From positions 1,067,001 to 1,131,000 of the forward strand of contig JADJXE010000001.1 in the NCBI GenBank assembly GCA_016716005.1: DNA of 64,000 nt. Direction: 5' to 3'. Of this stretch, positions 8,234-16,134 are shown piece by piece. Under the pieces are notes generated by a model. It was not told the DNA's origin. It saw nothing but the letters and a program-made list of their open reading frames with translations, and did no database searches. Made by a program: the position numbers and the translations under genes. Within the stretch, counting starts at the first letter, position 1. Each line of letters begins with the position of its first letter. This DNA is from Acidimicrobiales bacterium (lineage in GTDB: Bacteria; Actinomycetota; Acidimicrobiia; Acidimicrobiales; JADJXE01).

Positions 8234-9882
8234 TCCACGCCGAAGAGGTAGGGGTAGAGGGGCTGGCCGCCGTGGTGCAGCTCGGCGCTGGCACCCGGCC
8301 GCTGGTCGGCGAGCCACTCGGTGATCCGCCGGGTGTCGGCCGCCGAGGCCCCCTCGCCCTCGATGATCGTGACGATCTCGTGCTGCTCGGTGACGAGCAC
8401 GTCGAGGAGGGCGCAGGCGGCGTCGTGCACCGACGGGGCGATGGCCCGGATGCCGTCGCGGCAGATGCCCAGCCAGTCGCCCTCGGCGATCGGCCCGAGG
8501 TCGCAGGTGGAGTCGCGGACTGCGCGCGTGACCTCGCCGGCCACCACGTGCTCCGCCGACGCGCCCATGGCCGCCGCGTTCTCGTCGGCGCTCGCCTGCG
8601 GGTCGTAGGCCATGAGGGCCGCGAAGCCCTCGGCGATCCCCTTGGTGGGGACGACCCGCACCACCTTGTCGGTGAGGGCGTCGACCTGCTCGGCGACGGG
8701 GACGATGTTCTTGTTGTTCGGCAGCACGACCACCTCGTCGGCCGGGGTGGCGAGAACGGCCTCGAGGATCTGGGCCGTGCTGGGGTTCATGGACTGCCCG
8801 CCGGCCACGATCTGCTGCACCCCCAGGGAGTAGAAGATGCGGCGCACCCCCGGGCCCGAGCCCACCGCCACCACGGCCGTCGGCACCGGCTGGTGCACGT
8901 GGGGCGGCTCCTCGACCAGGCCCCCCTCGACGGCGCCCTCGCGCACCCAGCGCTCCTCCTCCACCTGCTCGTGGAGATCGGTCACCCGGATGTTGCGGGG
9001 GCGGCCGGCGTCCAACGCAGCCTCGATCGACGCACCCACGTCGTCGGTGTGGATGTGGCAGTTCCAGAGCCCGTCACCGCCCACGACCACGATCGAGTCG
9101 CCCAGGCCGGCCCACACGTCCTTGAAGGCGGCGATCGACTCGTCGGGGGCCTCGAGCAGGTACATCACCTCGTAGCGCAGGTCGCCCTCCCCGTGGTGAC
9201 CGGCCAGCACCGTCGCCGGCAGCAGGGCCTCGGGGCCGGGCGCAGCGGGCGCCTCGGGGACCGGCCGGCCCGCCACCACCGCGAGGGCGGCGTCGAGCAG
9301 GAGGACGAAGCCCGCGCCCCCGGCGTCCACGACCCCGGCCTCGGCCAGCACGGGCAGCAGCTCCGGGGTGTGCTCGAGCGCCACCGCCCCCGCTTCCCGG
9401 GCGGCGTCGAGGACGTCGACCAGCGTCGCCCCGCCCGCTGCGGCGCTCGACGCGCCCTCGGCCGCGGCGCGCGCCACCGTGAGGATCGTCCCCTCGACCG
9501 GACGCATGACCGCCTGGTACGCCGCTGCGGCCGACTCGGTGAGGGCCTCGGCCAGCACGCCCGGACCAGCCGGGTCGGACGGGGCGATCACCTCGGCGAG
9601 CCCGCGCAGGATCTGGGAGAGGATCACGCCGGAGTTGCCGCGCGCACCCATGAGCGATCCGTGGGAGATGGCCTTGCAGACGGGCACCATCCCCGACTCG
9701 GCGTGGCCCAGCTCGGCCACCACCGACTCGAGGGTGAGCGCCATGTTCGTGCCGGTGTCGCCGTCGGGGACCGGGTAGACGTTGAGCCGGTTGATGGCCG
9801 CCTGGTGCGCTCGGAGCGCGTCGCGGTAGCCGACCATCACCTGCCGCACGTGCTCGGCGGTGAGGTGCTCAAGCGTGGCCAC
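8230..9882 (-). CDS. DAK2-domain (FakA-like) kinase
   Basis: A 550-residue protein with an N-terminal DhaL-type ATP-binding domain. NVYPVPDGDTGTNM at 34-47 carries the Mg-binding aspartates. A middle domain with conserved WNCHIHTDD and a C-terminal region of the FakA type follow. FakA phosphorylates fatty acids bound to a DegV/FakB partner; no degV gene is in this window. It directly precedes recG with a 4-base overlap, an order common in Gram-positives. The GTG start has TAGCAT 8 nt upstream and no ribosome site. Confidence 0.9.
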   Translation of the reverse strand: MATLEHLTAEHVRQVMVGYRDALRAHQAAINRLNVYPVPDGDTGTNMALTLESVVAELGHAESGMVPVCKAISHGSLMGARGNSGVILSQILRGLAEVIAPSDPAGPGVLAEALTESAAAAYQAVMRPVEGTILTVARAAAEGASSAAAGGATLVDVLDAAREAGAVALEHTPELLPVLAEAGVVDAGGAGFVLLLDAALAVVAGRPVPEAPAAPGPEALLPATVLAGHHGEGDLRYEVMYLLEAPDESIAAFKDVWAGLGDSIVVVGGDGLWNCHIHTDDVGASIEAALDAGRPRNIRVTDLHEQVEEERWVREGAVEGGLVEEPPHVHQPVPTAVVAVGSGPGVRRIFYSLGVQQIVAGGQSMNPSTAQILEAVLATPADEVVVLPNNKNIVPVAEQVDALTDKVVRVVPTKGIAEGFAALMAYDPQASADENAAAMGASAEHVVAGEVTRAVRDSTCDLGPIAEGDWLGICRDGIRAIAPSVHDAACALLDVLVTEQHEIVTIIEGEGASAADTRRITEWLADQRPGASAELHHGGQPLYPYLFGVE

Positions 9883-9890
9883 GGGGGACG

Positions 9891-9896
9891 ATGCTA
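9891..9896 (-). promoter_or_regulatory. putative leaderless -10 box (DAK2-recG)
   Basis: TAGCAT on the minus strand, 8 nt before GTG 9882; no Shine-Dalgarno sequence in between. Divergent from the rpmB promoter region. Confidence 0.5.
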
Positions 9897-9940
9897 CCGG
9901 CGCCCACCTCCTCGCTTGGTGGGACGGCCCCCGCCGCTGG

Positions 9941-9946
9941 TAACCT
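9941..9946 (+). promoter_or_regulatory. putative rpmB promoter -10
   Basis: TAACCT in the 135-bp divergent gap, with TTGGTG at 9916-9921 as a possible -35 (19-bp spacer, long). The leader of about 65 nt ends in CGAGAGG before the rpmB ATG. Confidence 0.4.
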
Positions 9947-10017
9947 CGTCCTTCGTCCCCGGGGCCGGCCCGCGGGCCGGGCGCGAGCCCGGAGCAAGCA
10001 GATCACGAGAGGCGTCC

Positions 10018-10227
10018 ATGGCAGCGGTGTGCGAGGTGTGCGGCAAGCATCCGTCGTTCGGCATGCGGGTCAGCCACTCCCACGTGCGCACCAAGCGCCG
10101 CTGGAACCCCAACATCCAGCGGGTCCGGGCGCTCGTCAACGGCGCTCCGCGGCGGCTGCACGTGTGCACCTCGTGCATCAAGGCGGGCAAGGTCACCAAG
10201 GTCCCGCGCCCGCTCCCCCAGGGCTAG
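10018..10227 (+). CDS. rpmB: 50S ribosomal protein L28
   Basis: A 69-residue basic ribosomal protein. The start MAAVCEVCGK, the SHVRTKRRWNPNIQ core and the C-terminal CTSC pair are typical. Cys5/Cys8 and Cys50/Cys53 make it the zinc-binding form. The ATG is preceded by GAGAGG. It is monocistronic and divergent from the DAK2-recG operon, a position seen in other Gram-positive genomes. Confidence 0.97.
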   Translation: MAAVCEVCGKHPSFGMRVSHSHVRTKRRWNPNIQRVRALVNGAPRRLHVCTSCIKAGKVTKVPRPLPQG

Positions 10228-10281
10228 CCGCCACACCTGCGGCGCCCCTCGCGCGTTTCGTCGGCGCCGACGCCCTGCTGG

Positions 10282-10287
10282 TACCGT
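10282..10287 (+). promoter_or_regulatory. putative -10 box for the cold-shock-like/pckG unit
   Basis: TACCGT; transcription would start near 10294, leaving a short leader with GGAGG at 10314-10318 before GTG 10327. Confidence 0.4.
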
Positions 10288-10326
10288 TCGGCCCATCACA
10301 CCTGGGTGAGCACGGAGGCGTCGTCG

Positions 10327-10596
10327 GTGCAAGGCGTGATCAAGTCCTACGACCCGGGCACCCGGGCCGGTTCCCTCCTGCGTGACACCGATCTCGCGGA
10401 GCTCGAGCTCGCCCCGGACGCGCTGGCGGGCTCGGTGTTCCGCATGCTCCGCCAGGGCCAGCGTGTGGTCTTCGACCTCGACGGCCAGGGCCGGGCCACG
10501 CAGCTGCGCCTGGGCTCCGAGATCGACCTCGGCACCCCCGGGTTCCCCCCGACCGGCCCGGCGACGTCGCCGGGCCCGACCTCAACGGAGAGGTGA
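10327..10596 (+). CDS. cold-shock-domain-like small protein
   Basis: An 89-residue protein whose first 65 residues look like a five-stranded cold-shock/OB barrel (VQGVIKSYDPGTRAGSLLRD ... QRVVFDL), followed by a Pro/Thr-rich tail. The RNA-contacting RNP1 (KGFGFI) and RNP2 (VFVHF) aromatics are replaced (TRAGSLL, ELELAP), so RNA binding may be weak or different. GTG 10327 with GGAGG 8 nt upstream is preferred over GTG 10306. Its stop overlaps the pckG ATG by one base (TGATG). A coupled regulatory or leader role for pckG is possible. Confidence 0.6.
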   Translation: MQGVIKSYDPGTRAGSLLRDTDLAELELAPDALAGSVFRMLRQGQRVVFDLDGQGRATQLRLGSEIDLGTPGFPPTGPATSPGPTSTER

Positions 10597-12386
10597 TGAG
10601 CGCGACCACGACGAACAAGCGCCTGCTCGACTGGGTCGACCAGTGGGCCGGCATCCTCAAGCCGGACCGGATCGAGTGGTGCGACGGCTCCCAGGAGGAG
10701 TACGAGCGGCTGTGCCGGCTGCTCGTCGACGCGGGCACGTTCGTCCGGCTCGATCCGCAGAAGCGCCCGAACAGCTTCTGGGCCCGCTCCGACCCGAGCG
10801 ACGTGGCCCGGGTCGAGGACCGGACCTTCATCTGCTCCGAGCGGGAGGTCGACGCCGGGCCCACCAACAACTGGCGGGCGCCCGACGAGATGCGAGCCGA
10901 GCTGCGCTCCCTCTACGACGGGGCGATGAAGGGCCGCACGCTCTACGTCGTGCCCTTCTCGATGGGGCCGCTCGGCTCCCCGATCGCCCACATCGGCGTC
11001 GAGCTCACCGACTCCGCCTACGTGGCCGTGAGCATGCGGATCATGACCCGCATGGGCCAGGGCGCCCTCGACGTGCTCGGCGACGGTGACTGGGTGCCGG
11101 CCGTCCACTCGGTGGGCGCCCCGCTGGACGAGGGCCAGGCCGACGTGCCGTGGCCCTGCAGCCCCACGAAGTACATCATCCACTACCCCGAGACGCGCGA
11201 GATCTGGTCGTACGGCTCCGGGTACGGCGGCAACGCCCTGCTCGGCAAGAAGTGCTTCGCCCTGCGGATCGCCTCCGTCATGGCACGCGACGAGGGCTGG
11301 CTCGCCGAGCACATGCTGATCCTCAAGCTCACCAACCCGCAGGGCCACAGCCGCTACATCGCCGGCGCCTTCCCGTCGGCCTGCGGCAAGACCAACACGG
11401 CGATGATGGTGCCGACGGTCCCCGGCTGGACGGTGGAGACCATCGGCGACGACATCTGCTGGATGAAGGTGGGCACGGACGGCCGCCTCCACGCCATCAA
11501 CCCGGAGGCCGGGTTCTTCGGCGTGGCCCCGGGCACCGGCGCCGACACCAACCCCGTGGCCGTCGACTCCCTCCGCAAGGACTGCATCTTCACCAACACC
11601 GCCCTCACCGACGACGGCGACGTGTGGTGGGAGGGCCTCACCGACGAGCCCCCGGCCGAGTGCACCGACTGGCGCGGCGAGCGCTGGACGCCCGACAAGG
11701 GCACGCCGGCCGCCCACCCCAACGCCCGCTTCACCGTGCCGGCCGTGAACGCCCGCTCGATGGCCCAGGAGTGGGACGACCCGACCGGCGTGCCCATCTC
11801 GGCGATCATGTTCGGGGGCCGCCGCTACCAGACCATCCCGCTCGTGTTCGAGGCCCACGACTGGCACCACGGCGTGTTCATCGGCTCGATCATGGGGTCG
11901 CGCACCACCGCGGCGCAGGCCGGCGCCCAGTCGGTCCTCCGCCGCGACCCCTTCGCCATGCTGCCGTTCTGCGGGTACAACATGGGCGACTACTTCGCCC
12001 ACTGGCTCGACATGGGGAACCGCGTCGAGCCGAGCAAGCTCCCGCGGATCTACTCGGTGAACTGGTTCCGCAAGGACGACGACGGCCGGTTCATGTGGCC
12101 CGGGTTCGGCGACAACAGCCGGGTCGTGAAGTGGATCTTCGAGCGCCTCGACGGCACGGCCGAGGGCGTCGACACCGCCATCGGGGTGCTGCCCCGGCCG
12201 GCCGACATCGACGTGACGGGCCTCGACCTGCCCGACGGCGTGCTCGACACCCTGCTCGAGCTGGAGCTCGACGGGTGGCGCGAGGAGATCGCCCTGGTCG
12301 AGGAGCACTTCGCCAACTTCGGCGACCGGCTCCCGGCCGAGCTCCGCGACCAGCTCGACCAGCTGGCGAAGCGCCTCATCGGGTAG
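10596..12386 (+). CDS. pckG: phosphoenolpyruvate carboxykinase (GTP)
   Basis: A 596-residue enzyme interconverting oxaloacetate and PEP with GTP, in gluconeogenesis and anaplerosis. The GTP-type signature is clear: YGSGYGGNALLGKKC (206-220), the P-loop SACGKTN with its hyper-reactive Cys (261-267) and the metal site GDDICWM (about 280-286). The length is normal. ATG 10596 follows GGAGAGG at ideal spacing and overlaps the upstream stop. A strong inverted repeat follows at 12412-12441. Confidence 0.98.
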   Translation: MSATTTNKRLLDWVDQWAGILKPDRIEWCDGSQEEYERLCRLLVDAGTFVRLDPQKRPNSFWARSDPSDVARVEDRTFICSEREVDAGPTNNWRAPDEMRAELRSLYDGAMKGRTLYVVPFSMGPLGSPIAHIGVELTDSAYVAVSMRIMTRMGQGALDVLGDGDWVPAVHSVGAPLDEGQADVPWPCSPTKYIIHYPETREIWSYGSGYGGNALLGKKCFALRIASVMARDEGWLAEHMLILKLTNPQGHSRYIAGAFPSACGKTNTAMMVPTVPGWTVETIGDDICWMKVGTDGRLHAINPEAGFFGVAPGTGADTNPVAVDSLRKDCIFTNTALTDDGDVWWEGLTDEPPAECTDWRGERWTPDKGTPAAHPNARFTVPAVNARSMAQEWDDPTGVPISAIMFGGRRYQTIPLVFEAHDWHHGVFIGSIMGSRTTAAQAGAQSVLRRDPFAMLPFCGYNMGDYFAHWLDMGNRVEPSKLPRIYSVNWFRKDDDGRFMWPGFGDNSRVVKWIFERLDGTAEGVDTAIGVLPRPADIDVTGLDLPDGVLDTLLELELDGWREEIALVEEHFANFGDRLPAELRDQLDQLAKRLIG

Positions 12387-12411
12387 CGGCGCCGGCTCCC
12401 AGGTCTGCACA

Positions 12412-12441
12412 CGGTGCCCGGCCCCCAGGGGCCGGGCACCG
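12412..12441 (+). terminator. GC-rich hairpin after pckG
   Basis: Perfect 14-base inverted repeat (CGGTGCCCGGCCCC and its complement) with a 2-nt centre, 25 bp after the pckG stop. No T-run follows; such U-less hairpins are common terminator candidates in high-GC Actinobacteria. Confidence 0.65.
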
Positions 12442-12503
12442 GCGCGCGCGGACCCGGGCCAGCGCTGACGGTCCACCGACATCCTCATGGAACGCTCCGC
12501 TTC

Positions 12504-12524
12504 CTTGAGTGTGAACGACACAGG
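12504..12524 (+). promoter_or_regulatory. HAIR-like inverted repeat (HspR-type operator candidate)
   Basis: CTTGAGT, 7-nt spacer, ACACAGG. The left half matches the HspR-associated HAIR element (CTTGAGT-N7-ACTCAAG) exactly and the right half at 5 of 7. It lies upstream of the hsp20 gene and of the TAGACT -10. No hspR is in the window. Confidence 0.45.
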
Positions 12525-12531
12525 ATCTCTC

Positions 12532-12537
12532 TAGACT
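12532..12537 (+). promoter_or_regulatory. putative hsp20 promoter -10
   Basis: TAGACT, about 42 nt before the hsp20 GTG; the leader carries GAGGAGGG at 12564-12571. The -35 would fall within the HAIR-like repeat. Confidence 0.45.
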
Positions 12538-12578
12538 GAGGATGAAGGTTCACCCTGGAGCCCGAGGAGGGATCACCC

Positions 12579-13016
12579 GTGTTGCTGCGCTTCGACCCGT
12601 TCCGCGACCTCGACCGGCTCGCCGAGCAGGCGTTCGCTCCTGTCACCGGCGCGCGCCGCGTGCCCATGGACGCCGTCCGGCGGGGCGAGAAGATCGTCAT
12701 CTCCTTCGACCTGCCCGGCGTCGACCCGGCGTCGGTCGACCTCACCGTCGAGGACAACAGCCTCACCCTGAAGGCCGAGCGCCGGCCCGAGCGCCTCGAG
12801 GGCGACGAGGTCATCATCGGTGAGCGGAGCTACGGCGCGTTCACCCGACAGCTGTTCCTCGGCGACAACCTCGACACCGCCGGGATCGAGGCGGCCTACG
12901 TCGACGGCGTGCTCACCGTCACCGTGCCGATGGCCGAGCAGGCCAAGCCCCGCAAGGTGGCCGTCACCACCGGCGGCGGCGTCACGCCCATCGAGACCAA
13001 CGCCCACGAGGGCTGA
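12579..13016 (+). CDS. small heat-shock protein, Hsp20/alpha-crystallin family
   Basis: A 145-residue ATP-independent holdase. The alpha-crystallin domain runs from about residue 30 to 130 (ISFDLPGVDPASVDLTVEDN, then the SYGAFTRQLFLGD loop and the DGVLTVTVPM strand, a variant of GVLxxxxPK). The N-terminus LLRFDPFRDLDRL is typical of the actinobacterial Hsp18/Hsp20 type. GTG 12579 follows a strong GAGGAGGG ribosome site. Upstream sits a HAIR-like operator candidate, suggesting heat control by HspR. A bidirectional hairpin follows. Confidence 0.93.
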   Translation: MLLRFDPFRDLDRLAEQAFAPVTGARRVPMDAVRRGEKIVISFDLPGVDPASVDLTVEDNSLTLKAERRPERLEGDEVIIGERSYGAFTRQLFLGDNLDTAGIEAAYVDGVLTVTVPMAEQAKPRKVAVTTGGGVTPIETNAHEG

Positions 13017-13050
13017 TCGGCCCGATCACCGCCCGGACCTCGTCGAGGAC

Positions 13051-13075
13051 GGCCGGCGGGCAGCGCTCGCCGGCC
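13051..13075. terminator. bidirectional hairpin between hsp20 and adh
   Basis: Perfect 8-bp stem (GGCCGGCG / CGCCGGCC) with a 9-nt loop in the 90-bp gap between two convergent genes; no T-run. Confidence 0.5.
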
Positions 13076-13106
13076 GATCCGGGGGACGGGGGCAGCCCGA
13101 CCGAGC

Positions 13107-14207
13107 TCACAGCGAGAGCACGGTGCGCAGCCCCACCCCCGCCTGCATGTCGGTCACGGCCTGGTTGATCTCGGCGAGGGGGCGGCGCGCCGTGACCATG
13201 CCCTCCAGGTCGAGCCGGCCGGCCCGCCACAGCTCGAGCAGGCGGGGGAACTCCCGGTGGGGGTTCGCGGAGCCGAGGAAGCAGCCGACGAGCTTCTTCT
13301 CGACCAGGCCGAAGCCGATGGCGTGCACGTTCACCACGTCCTGGATCGGCGGCACGCCCACCATCACCACCGCTCCGCCGTTGCGCACGGCCGGGAACAG
13401 CGACTCCACGATCGACGCCCGCCCGACCGCGTCGAAGGCGTGATCCACCCCGATCCCGACGGTGAGGGCCAGCGCGGCCTCGCTCGGGCTGCCGGCGGCG
13501 GGATCGACCACGTCGGTCACCCCGAAGGACAGCGCCTGCTCGCGCCGGCCGGCGATCGGATCCACCCCGATGACGCGTGAGGCACCGGCCAGGCGGGCCC
13601 CCTGCGCGATCGAGATGCCGACCCCGCCGAGGCCCACGATCATCACCGTGTCGCCCACCTGCACCTTGGCCGTGTTGATGACGGCCCCGACGCCGGTCTG
13701 CACCGCGCAGCCCAGCACCGCGGCGATCTCGAGGGGCGTGTCGGCCGCCACCTTCACGGCCGCTTCGGCCGGGACCACCGTGCGCTCGGCGAAGGCGGCC
13801 AGCACCACACCGCTGCGGTACACGGGTGCGCCACCGCGAGAGAGCCGGGTGCCCCCGTCGGGGAAGATGCCGGCGGTGAGCGCCGCACCGGGGCCGCACT
13901 GGGAGAACTCGCCCCGGACGCACCAGTAGCAGCGGCCGCAGGGCGGGCGCAGCGTGAGGATCACCTTGTCGCCGGGCGCGAGGCCGAGCACCCCCGCGCC
14001 CACCTCCTCCACGACCCCGCCGGCCTCGTGGCCCAGGAGCAGCGGCAGCGGGCCGGGCAGGCTCCCGTCGATGAAGTGGAGGTCGGAGTGGCAGAGCCCG
14101 CAGTGCTCCACCCGCACCAGCACCTCCCCCTCGCCGGGAGGATCGAGGTCGACGTCGTCGACGACGTTCAGCGGACGGCCCGGCTCCTCGACCAGCGCAG
14201 CACGCAC
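13107..14207 (-). CDS. zinc-dependent alcohol dehydrogenase
   Basis: A 366-residue medium-chain dehydrogenase. Catalytic zinc ligands are visible (Cys39 in CGLCHSD, His60-Glu61 in GHEAGG), the structural zinc loop has four cysteines (90, 93, 96, 104), and the Rossmann glycines are in GLGGVG. This four-Cys, class III-like layout matches the actinobacterial NDMA-dependent/Rxyl_3153-type enzymes; substrate unknown. GTG 14207, preceded by AAGGGGGAG, is preferred to TTG 14231, which lacks a ribosome site. The gene is monocistronic, divergent from the AsnC-type gene. Confidence 0.88.
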   Translation of the reverse strand: MRAALVEEPGRPLNVVDDVDLDPPGEGEVLVRVEHCGLCHSDLHFIDGSLPGPLPLLLGHEAGGVVEEVGAGVLGLAPGDKVILTLRPPCGRCYWCVRGEFSQCGPGAALTAGIFPDGGTRLSRGGAPVYRSGVVLAAFAERTVVPAEAAVKVAADTPLEIAAVLGCAVQTGVGAVINTAKVQVGDTVMIVGLGGVGISIAQGARLAGASRVIGVDPIAGRREQALSFGVTDVVDPAAGSPSEAALALTVGIGVDHAFDAVGRASIVESLFPAVRNGGAVVMVGVPPIQDVVNVHAIGFGLVEKKLVGCFLGSANPHREFPRLLELWRAGRLDLEGMVTARRPLAEINQAVTDMQAGVGLRTVLSL

Positions 14208-14243
14208 GGCTCCCCCTTCGGTTCGCGCCAAGACGGCGGCGGG

Positions 14244-14249
14244 AACCTA
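14244..14249 (-). promoter_or_regulatory. putative adh promoter -10
   Basis: TAGGTT on the minus strand, about 36 nt before GTG 14207, in the divergent adh/AsnC-like gap. Confidence 0.35.
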
Positions 14250-14290
14250 GCCGAGCCGGGCCGGCCGGGGAACCGGCGGCCGGGGACGTC

Positions 14291-14296
14291 TACCAT
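14291..14296 (+). promoter_or_regulatory. putative -10 for the AsnC-type gene
   Basis: TACCAT; the predicted leader of about 40 nt contains a perfect 6-bp hairpin (CCCGGC-AGA-GCCGGG) and an AGGGGG ribosome site before ATG 14342. Confidence 0.35.
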
Positions 14297-14341
14297 GCGC
14301 CCACGGTGCCCGGCAGAGCCGGGTGTGCGCAGGGGGTCGCC

Positions 14342-14578
14342 ATGCAGGTGAGCGCGTACATCCTCATCCAGACCGAGGTGGGCAAGGCCGCCCGGGTCGC
14401 GTCCCAGGTCGGGGCCGTGCCCGGCGTGGTCTCGGCCGAGGACGTGACGGGGCCGTACGACGTGATCGCCCGGGCCGAGTCGGCGTCGATGGACGATCTG
14501 GGCAAGATGGTCGTCAGCCGGGTGCAGATGATCGACGGGATCACCCGCACCCTCACCTGCCCCGTCGTCCACCTGTAG
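14342..14578 (+). CDS. Lrp/AsnC ligand-binding-domain protein
   Basis: A 78-residue stand-alone RAM (Lrp/AsnC C-terminal) domain: beta-strand AYILIQTEVG, the GPYDVIARAE segment and a final strand. It has no DNA-binding helix-turn-helix, so it probably senses an amino acid or assembles with a partner rather than acting as a repressor. The ATG follows AGGGGG at good spacing. Stand-alone copies are widespread in Actinobacteria and of unproven function. Confidence 0.88.
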   Translation: MQVSAYILIQTEVGKAARVASQVGAVPGVVSAEDVTGPYDVIARAESASMDDLGKMVVSRVQMIDGITRTLTCPVVHL

Positions 14579-14610
14579 CCGGCGGGCGGTCCGCTAGCCG
14601 CGGCCGGTGG

Positions 14611-15003
14611 TCAGACCTGGCCCACGAGCATCGCCCTGATGCCGAGACCCATCACGAACAGGCCGCCCAGCCCGTACAGCAGGTAGAGCCGGTGTCGGAG
14701 CTGGTGGCGGTACGAGTACAGGATGCCGACGGCGATGATGGCCACGAAGCCGTAGAACATGTGGAACTGCGGCGCCTCGATCCCCTCGCCGGCGACGAGG
14801 CCCACACCCATGGCCACCTGCACGAACACCGCCAGCTCGACGAAGGCCGTGAACCACCACAGCGCCCGGGTCCGCAGCGGCTCGAGCCAGCTGGCGCCGA
14901 GGGCCCACAGGCCCGCCAGGCCGTTGCCGATCACCACGAACCAGGACCAGCTGGTGTGCAGGTCGAGCAGGACGAGCCCGAGGGCGACGGGACGGGGGCT
15001 CAC
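14611..15003 (-). CDS. four-helix membrane protein
   Basis: A 130-residue hydrophobic protein with about four membrane spans (near residues 5-35, 47-68, 75-97, 105-125) and a basic loop YRHQLRHRLY. No recognised catalytic motif. GTG 15003 overlaps the stop of the MhuD-like gene (GTGA), so the two are co-translated; a role with heme or iron metabolism is only contextual. Confidence 0.7.
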   Translation of the reverse strand: MSPRPVALGLVLLDLHTSWSWFVVIGNGLAGLWALGASWLEPLRTRALWWFTAFVELAVFVQVAMGVGLVAGEGIEAPQFHMFYGFVAIIAVGILYSYRHQLRHRLYLLYGLGGLFVMGLGIRAMLVGQV

Positions 15004-15335
15004 CCCGCCGGGCGGGGCGGGGCCGACTGGGCGACCTCGAACGACCACAGCTCGCTCGACACCGAGACCGGTCGCTCTGGGGCGGCCGCCCCTGCGTCGG
15101 GACCCCGGTGACCGTGGGCGAAGGCGGGCGACGAGACCCAGGCCTCGAACGCCTCCTCGTCGCGCCAGTGCGTCACCACGAGCCACGTCGAGCGACCGTC
15201 GGTGGGCCGCAGGAGCTCGAAGCCCTCGAACCCGTCGGCCCCGTCGACGGCGCCGGCTCGCCCGGCGAACCGCTGGGCCAGCTCCTCGCCGCCATCTTCG
15301 GGGATCGTGATCGCGTTGATCTTCACGAGTGCCAT
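15000..15335 (-). CDS. MhuD/HmoB-like heme-degrading monooxygenase
   Basis: A 111-residue ABM-fold (ferredoxin-like dimer) protein. The start MALVKINAI and the FEGFELLRP and VVTHW strands closely resemble mycobacterial MhuD and its relatives. The MhuD catalytic Asn7 and Trp66 fall at the same positions, and a histidine at 74 (or 76) could be the heme ligand equivalent to His75. It would open heme to release iron. The C-terminus carries an extra Ala/Pro-rich segment. It is coupled to the membrane protein downstream. Only 6 bp separate its ATG from that of the divergent HAD gene. Confidence 0.82.
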   Translation of the reverse strand: MALVKINAITIPEDGGEELAQRFAGRAGAVDGADGFEGFELLRPTDGRSTWLVVTHWRDEEAFEAWVSSPAFAHGHRGPDAGAAAPERPVSVSSELWSFEVAQSAPPRPAG

Positions 15336-15341
15336 GACCCC

Positions 15342-16091
15342 ATGATGGCGCCCGTGGCCGCGCTCATCCTCTTCGACATCGACGGCACCATCATCCGGGC
15401 CGGCGATCCGGACCACCGGCGAGCCTTCGACGAGGCGCTCCGGGCCGTGTACGGCGTGCCGGCCTCGCTCGACGGGCTGGAGCTGGGCGGGATGCTCGAC
15501 AGCCAGCTGGCCCGCCTCGCCCTCGCCCCCCATCGGCTCCCGACCGCGCTGGTGGAGGAGCGGCTCGACCAGCTCATGCGGGAGATGGGCCAGCGGTACG
15601 GGGCGGCGGTGGCGCCCGGCGACCGCGTCGGCTGGGTGCTGCCCGGCGTGGTGGCCACCGCCCAGCGGCTGGCGGCCACGGGCCACACCGTGGGCGTCCT
15701 CACCGGCAACAACCGCTGGGTCGCCGAGGCCAAGCTGGGCGCAGCCGGGGTGGGCGCGCTGTTCCGCCTCGGCGCCTTCGGCGACCGGGCGGCCGGGCGT
15801 GCGGAGCTCGTCGTCGAGGCGCGCCGAGCGGCCGGCGGGCGTGGAGCCGGGGCGGACCGTTCGACGGTGCTCGTCGGCGACACGCCCCTCGACGTGGCCG
15901 CGGCCCACGCCGCCGGCGCCTGCGCCCTCGCCGTGGCCACCGGGCGCTGGACGATGGCCGAGCTGGCCGGCTCGGGAGCCGACGCCGTGCTCCCCGACCT
16001 GGCCGACGTCGACGCCGCGGTGGCCCTGGTCGACGCCCTGCTCGTCGCCGACGGCTCCGACGGGAAGCGGCCGCCCGGCCCACCGGTATGA
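15342..16091 (+). CDS. HAD-superfamily hydrolase (phosphatase-like)
   Basis: A 249-residue HAD phosphatase of the phosphoglycolate-phosphatase type. Motif I is DIDGT (nucleophile Asp), motif II is in GVLTGNN, the motif III lysine is in AEAKLG and motif IV is VGDTPLDVAA. A helical cap lies between motifs I and II. Two adjacent ATGs (15342, 15345) are possible starts. Its promoter must lie within the divergent MhuD-like gene. The stop codon sits inside a TATGAT box that may drive the next gene. Substrate unknown. Confidence 0.88.
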   Translation: MMAPVAALILFDIDGTIIRAGDPDHRRAFDEALRAVYGVPASLDGLELGGMLDSQLARLALAPHRLPTALVEERLDQLMREMGQRYGAAVAPGDRVGWVLPGVVATAQRLAATGHTVGVLTGNNRWVAEAKLGAAGVGALFRLGAFGDRAAGRAELVVEARRAAGGRGAGADRSTVLVGDTPLDVAAAHAAGACALAVATGRWTMAELAGSGADAVLPDLADVDAAVALVDALLVADGSDGKRPPGPPV

Positions 16092-16092
16092 T
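16087..16092 (+). promoter_or_regulatory. putative -10 for the small membrane protein
   Basis: TATGAT, one of the best -10 matches in the window, overlapping the HAD stop codon; the leader of about 36 nt ends in AAGGGAGG before ATG 16135. Confidence 0.45.
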
Positions 16093-16134
16093 CCCGGTCT
16101 CGCCGCCGGCGGCCGGCGGACAAGGGAGGCCACC

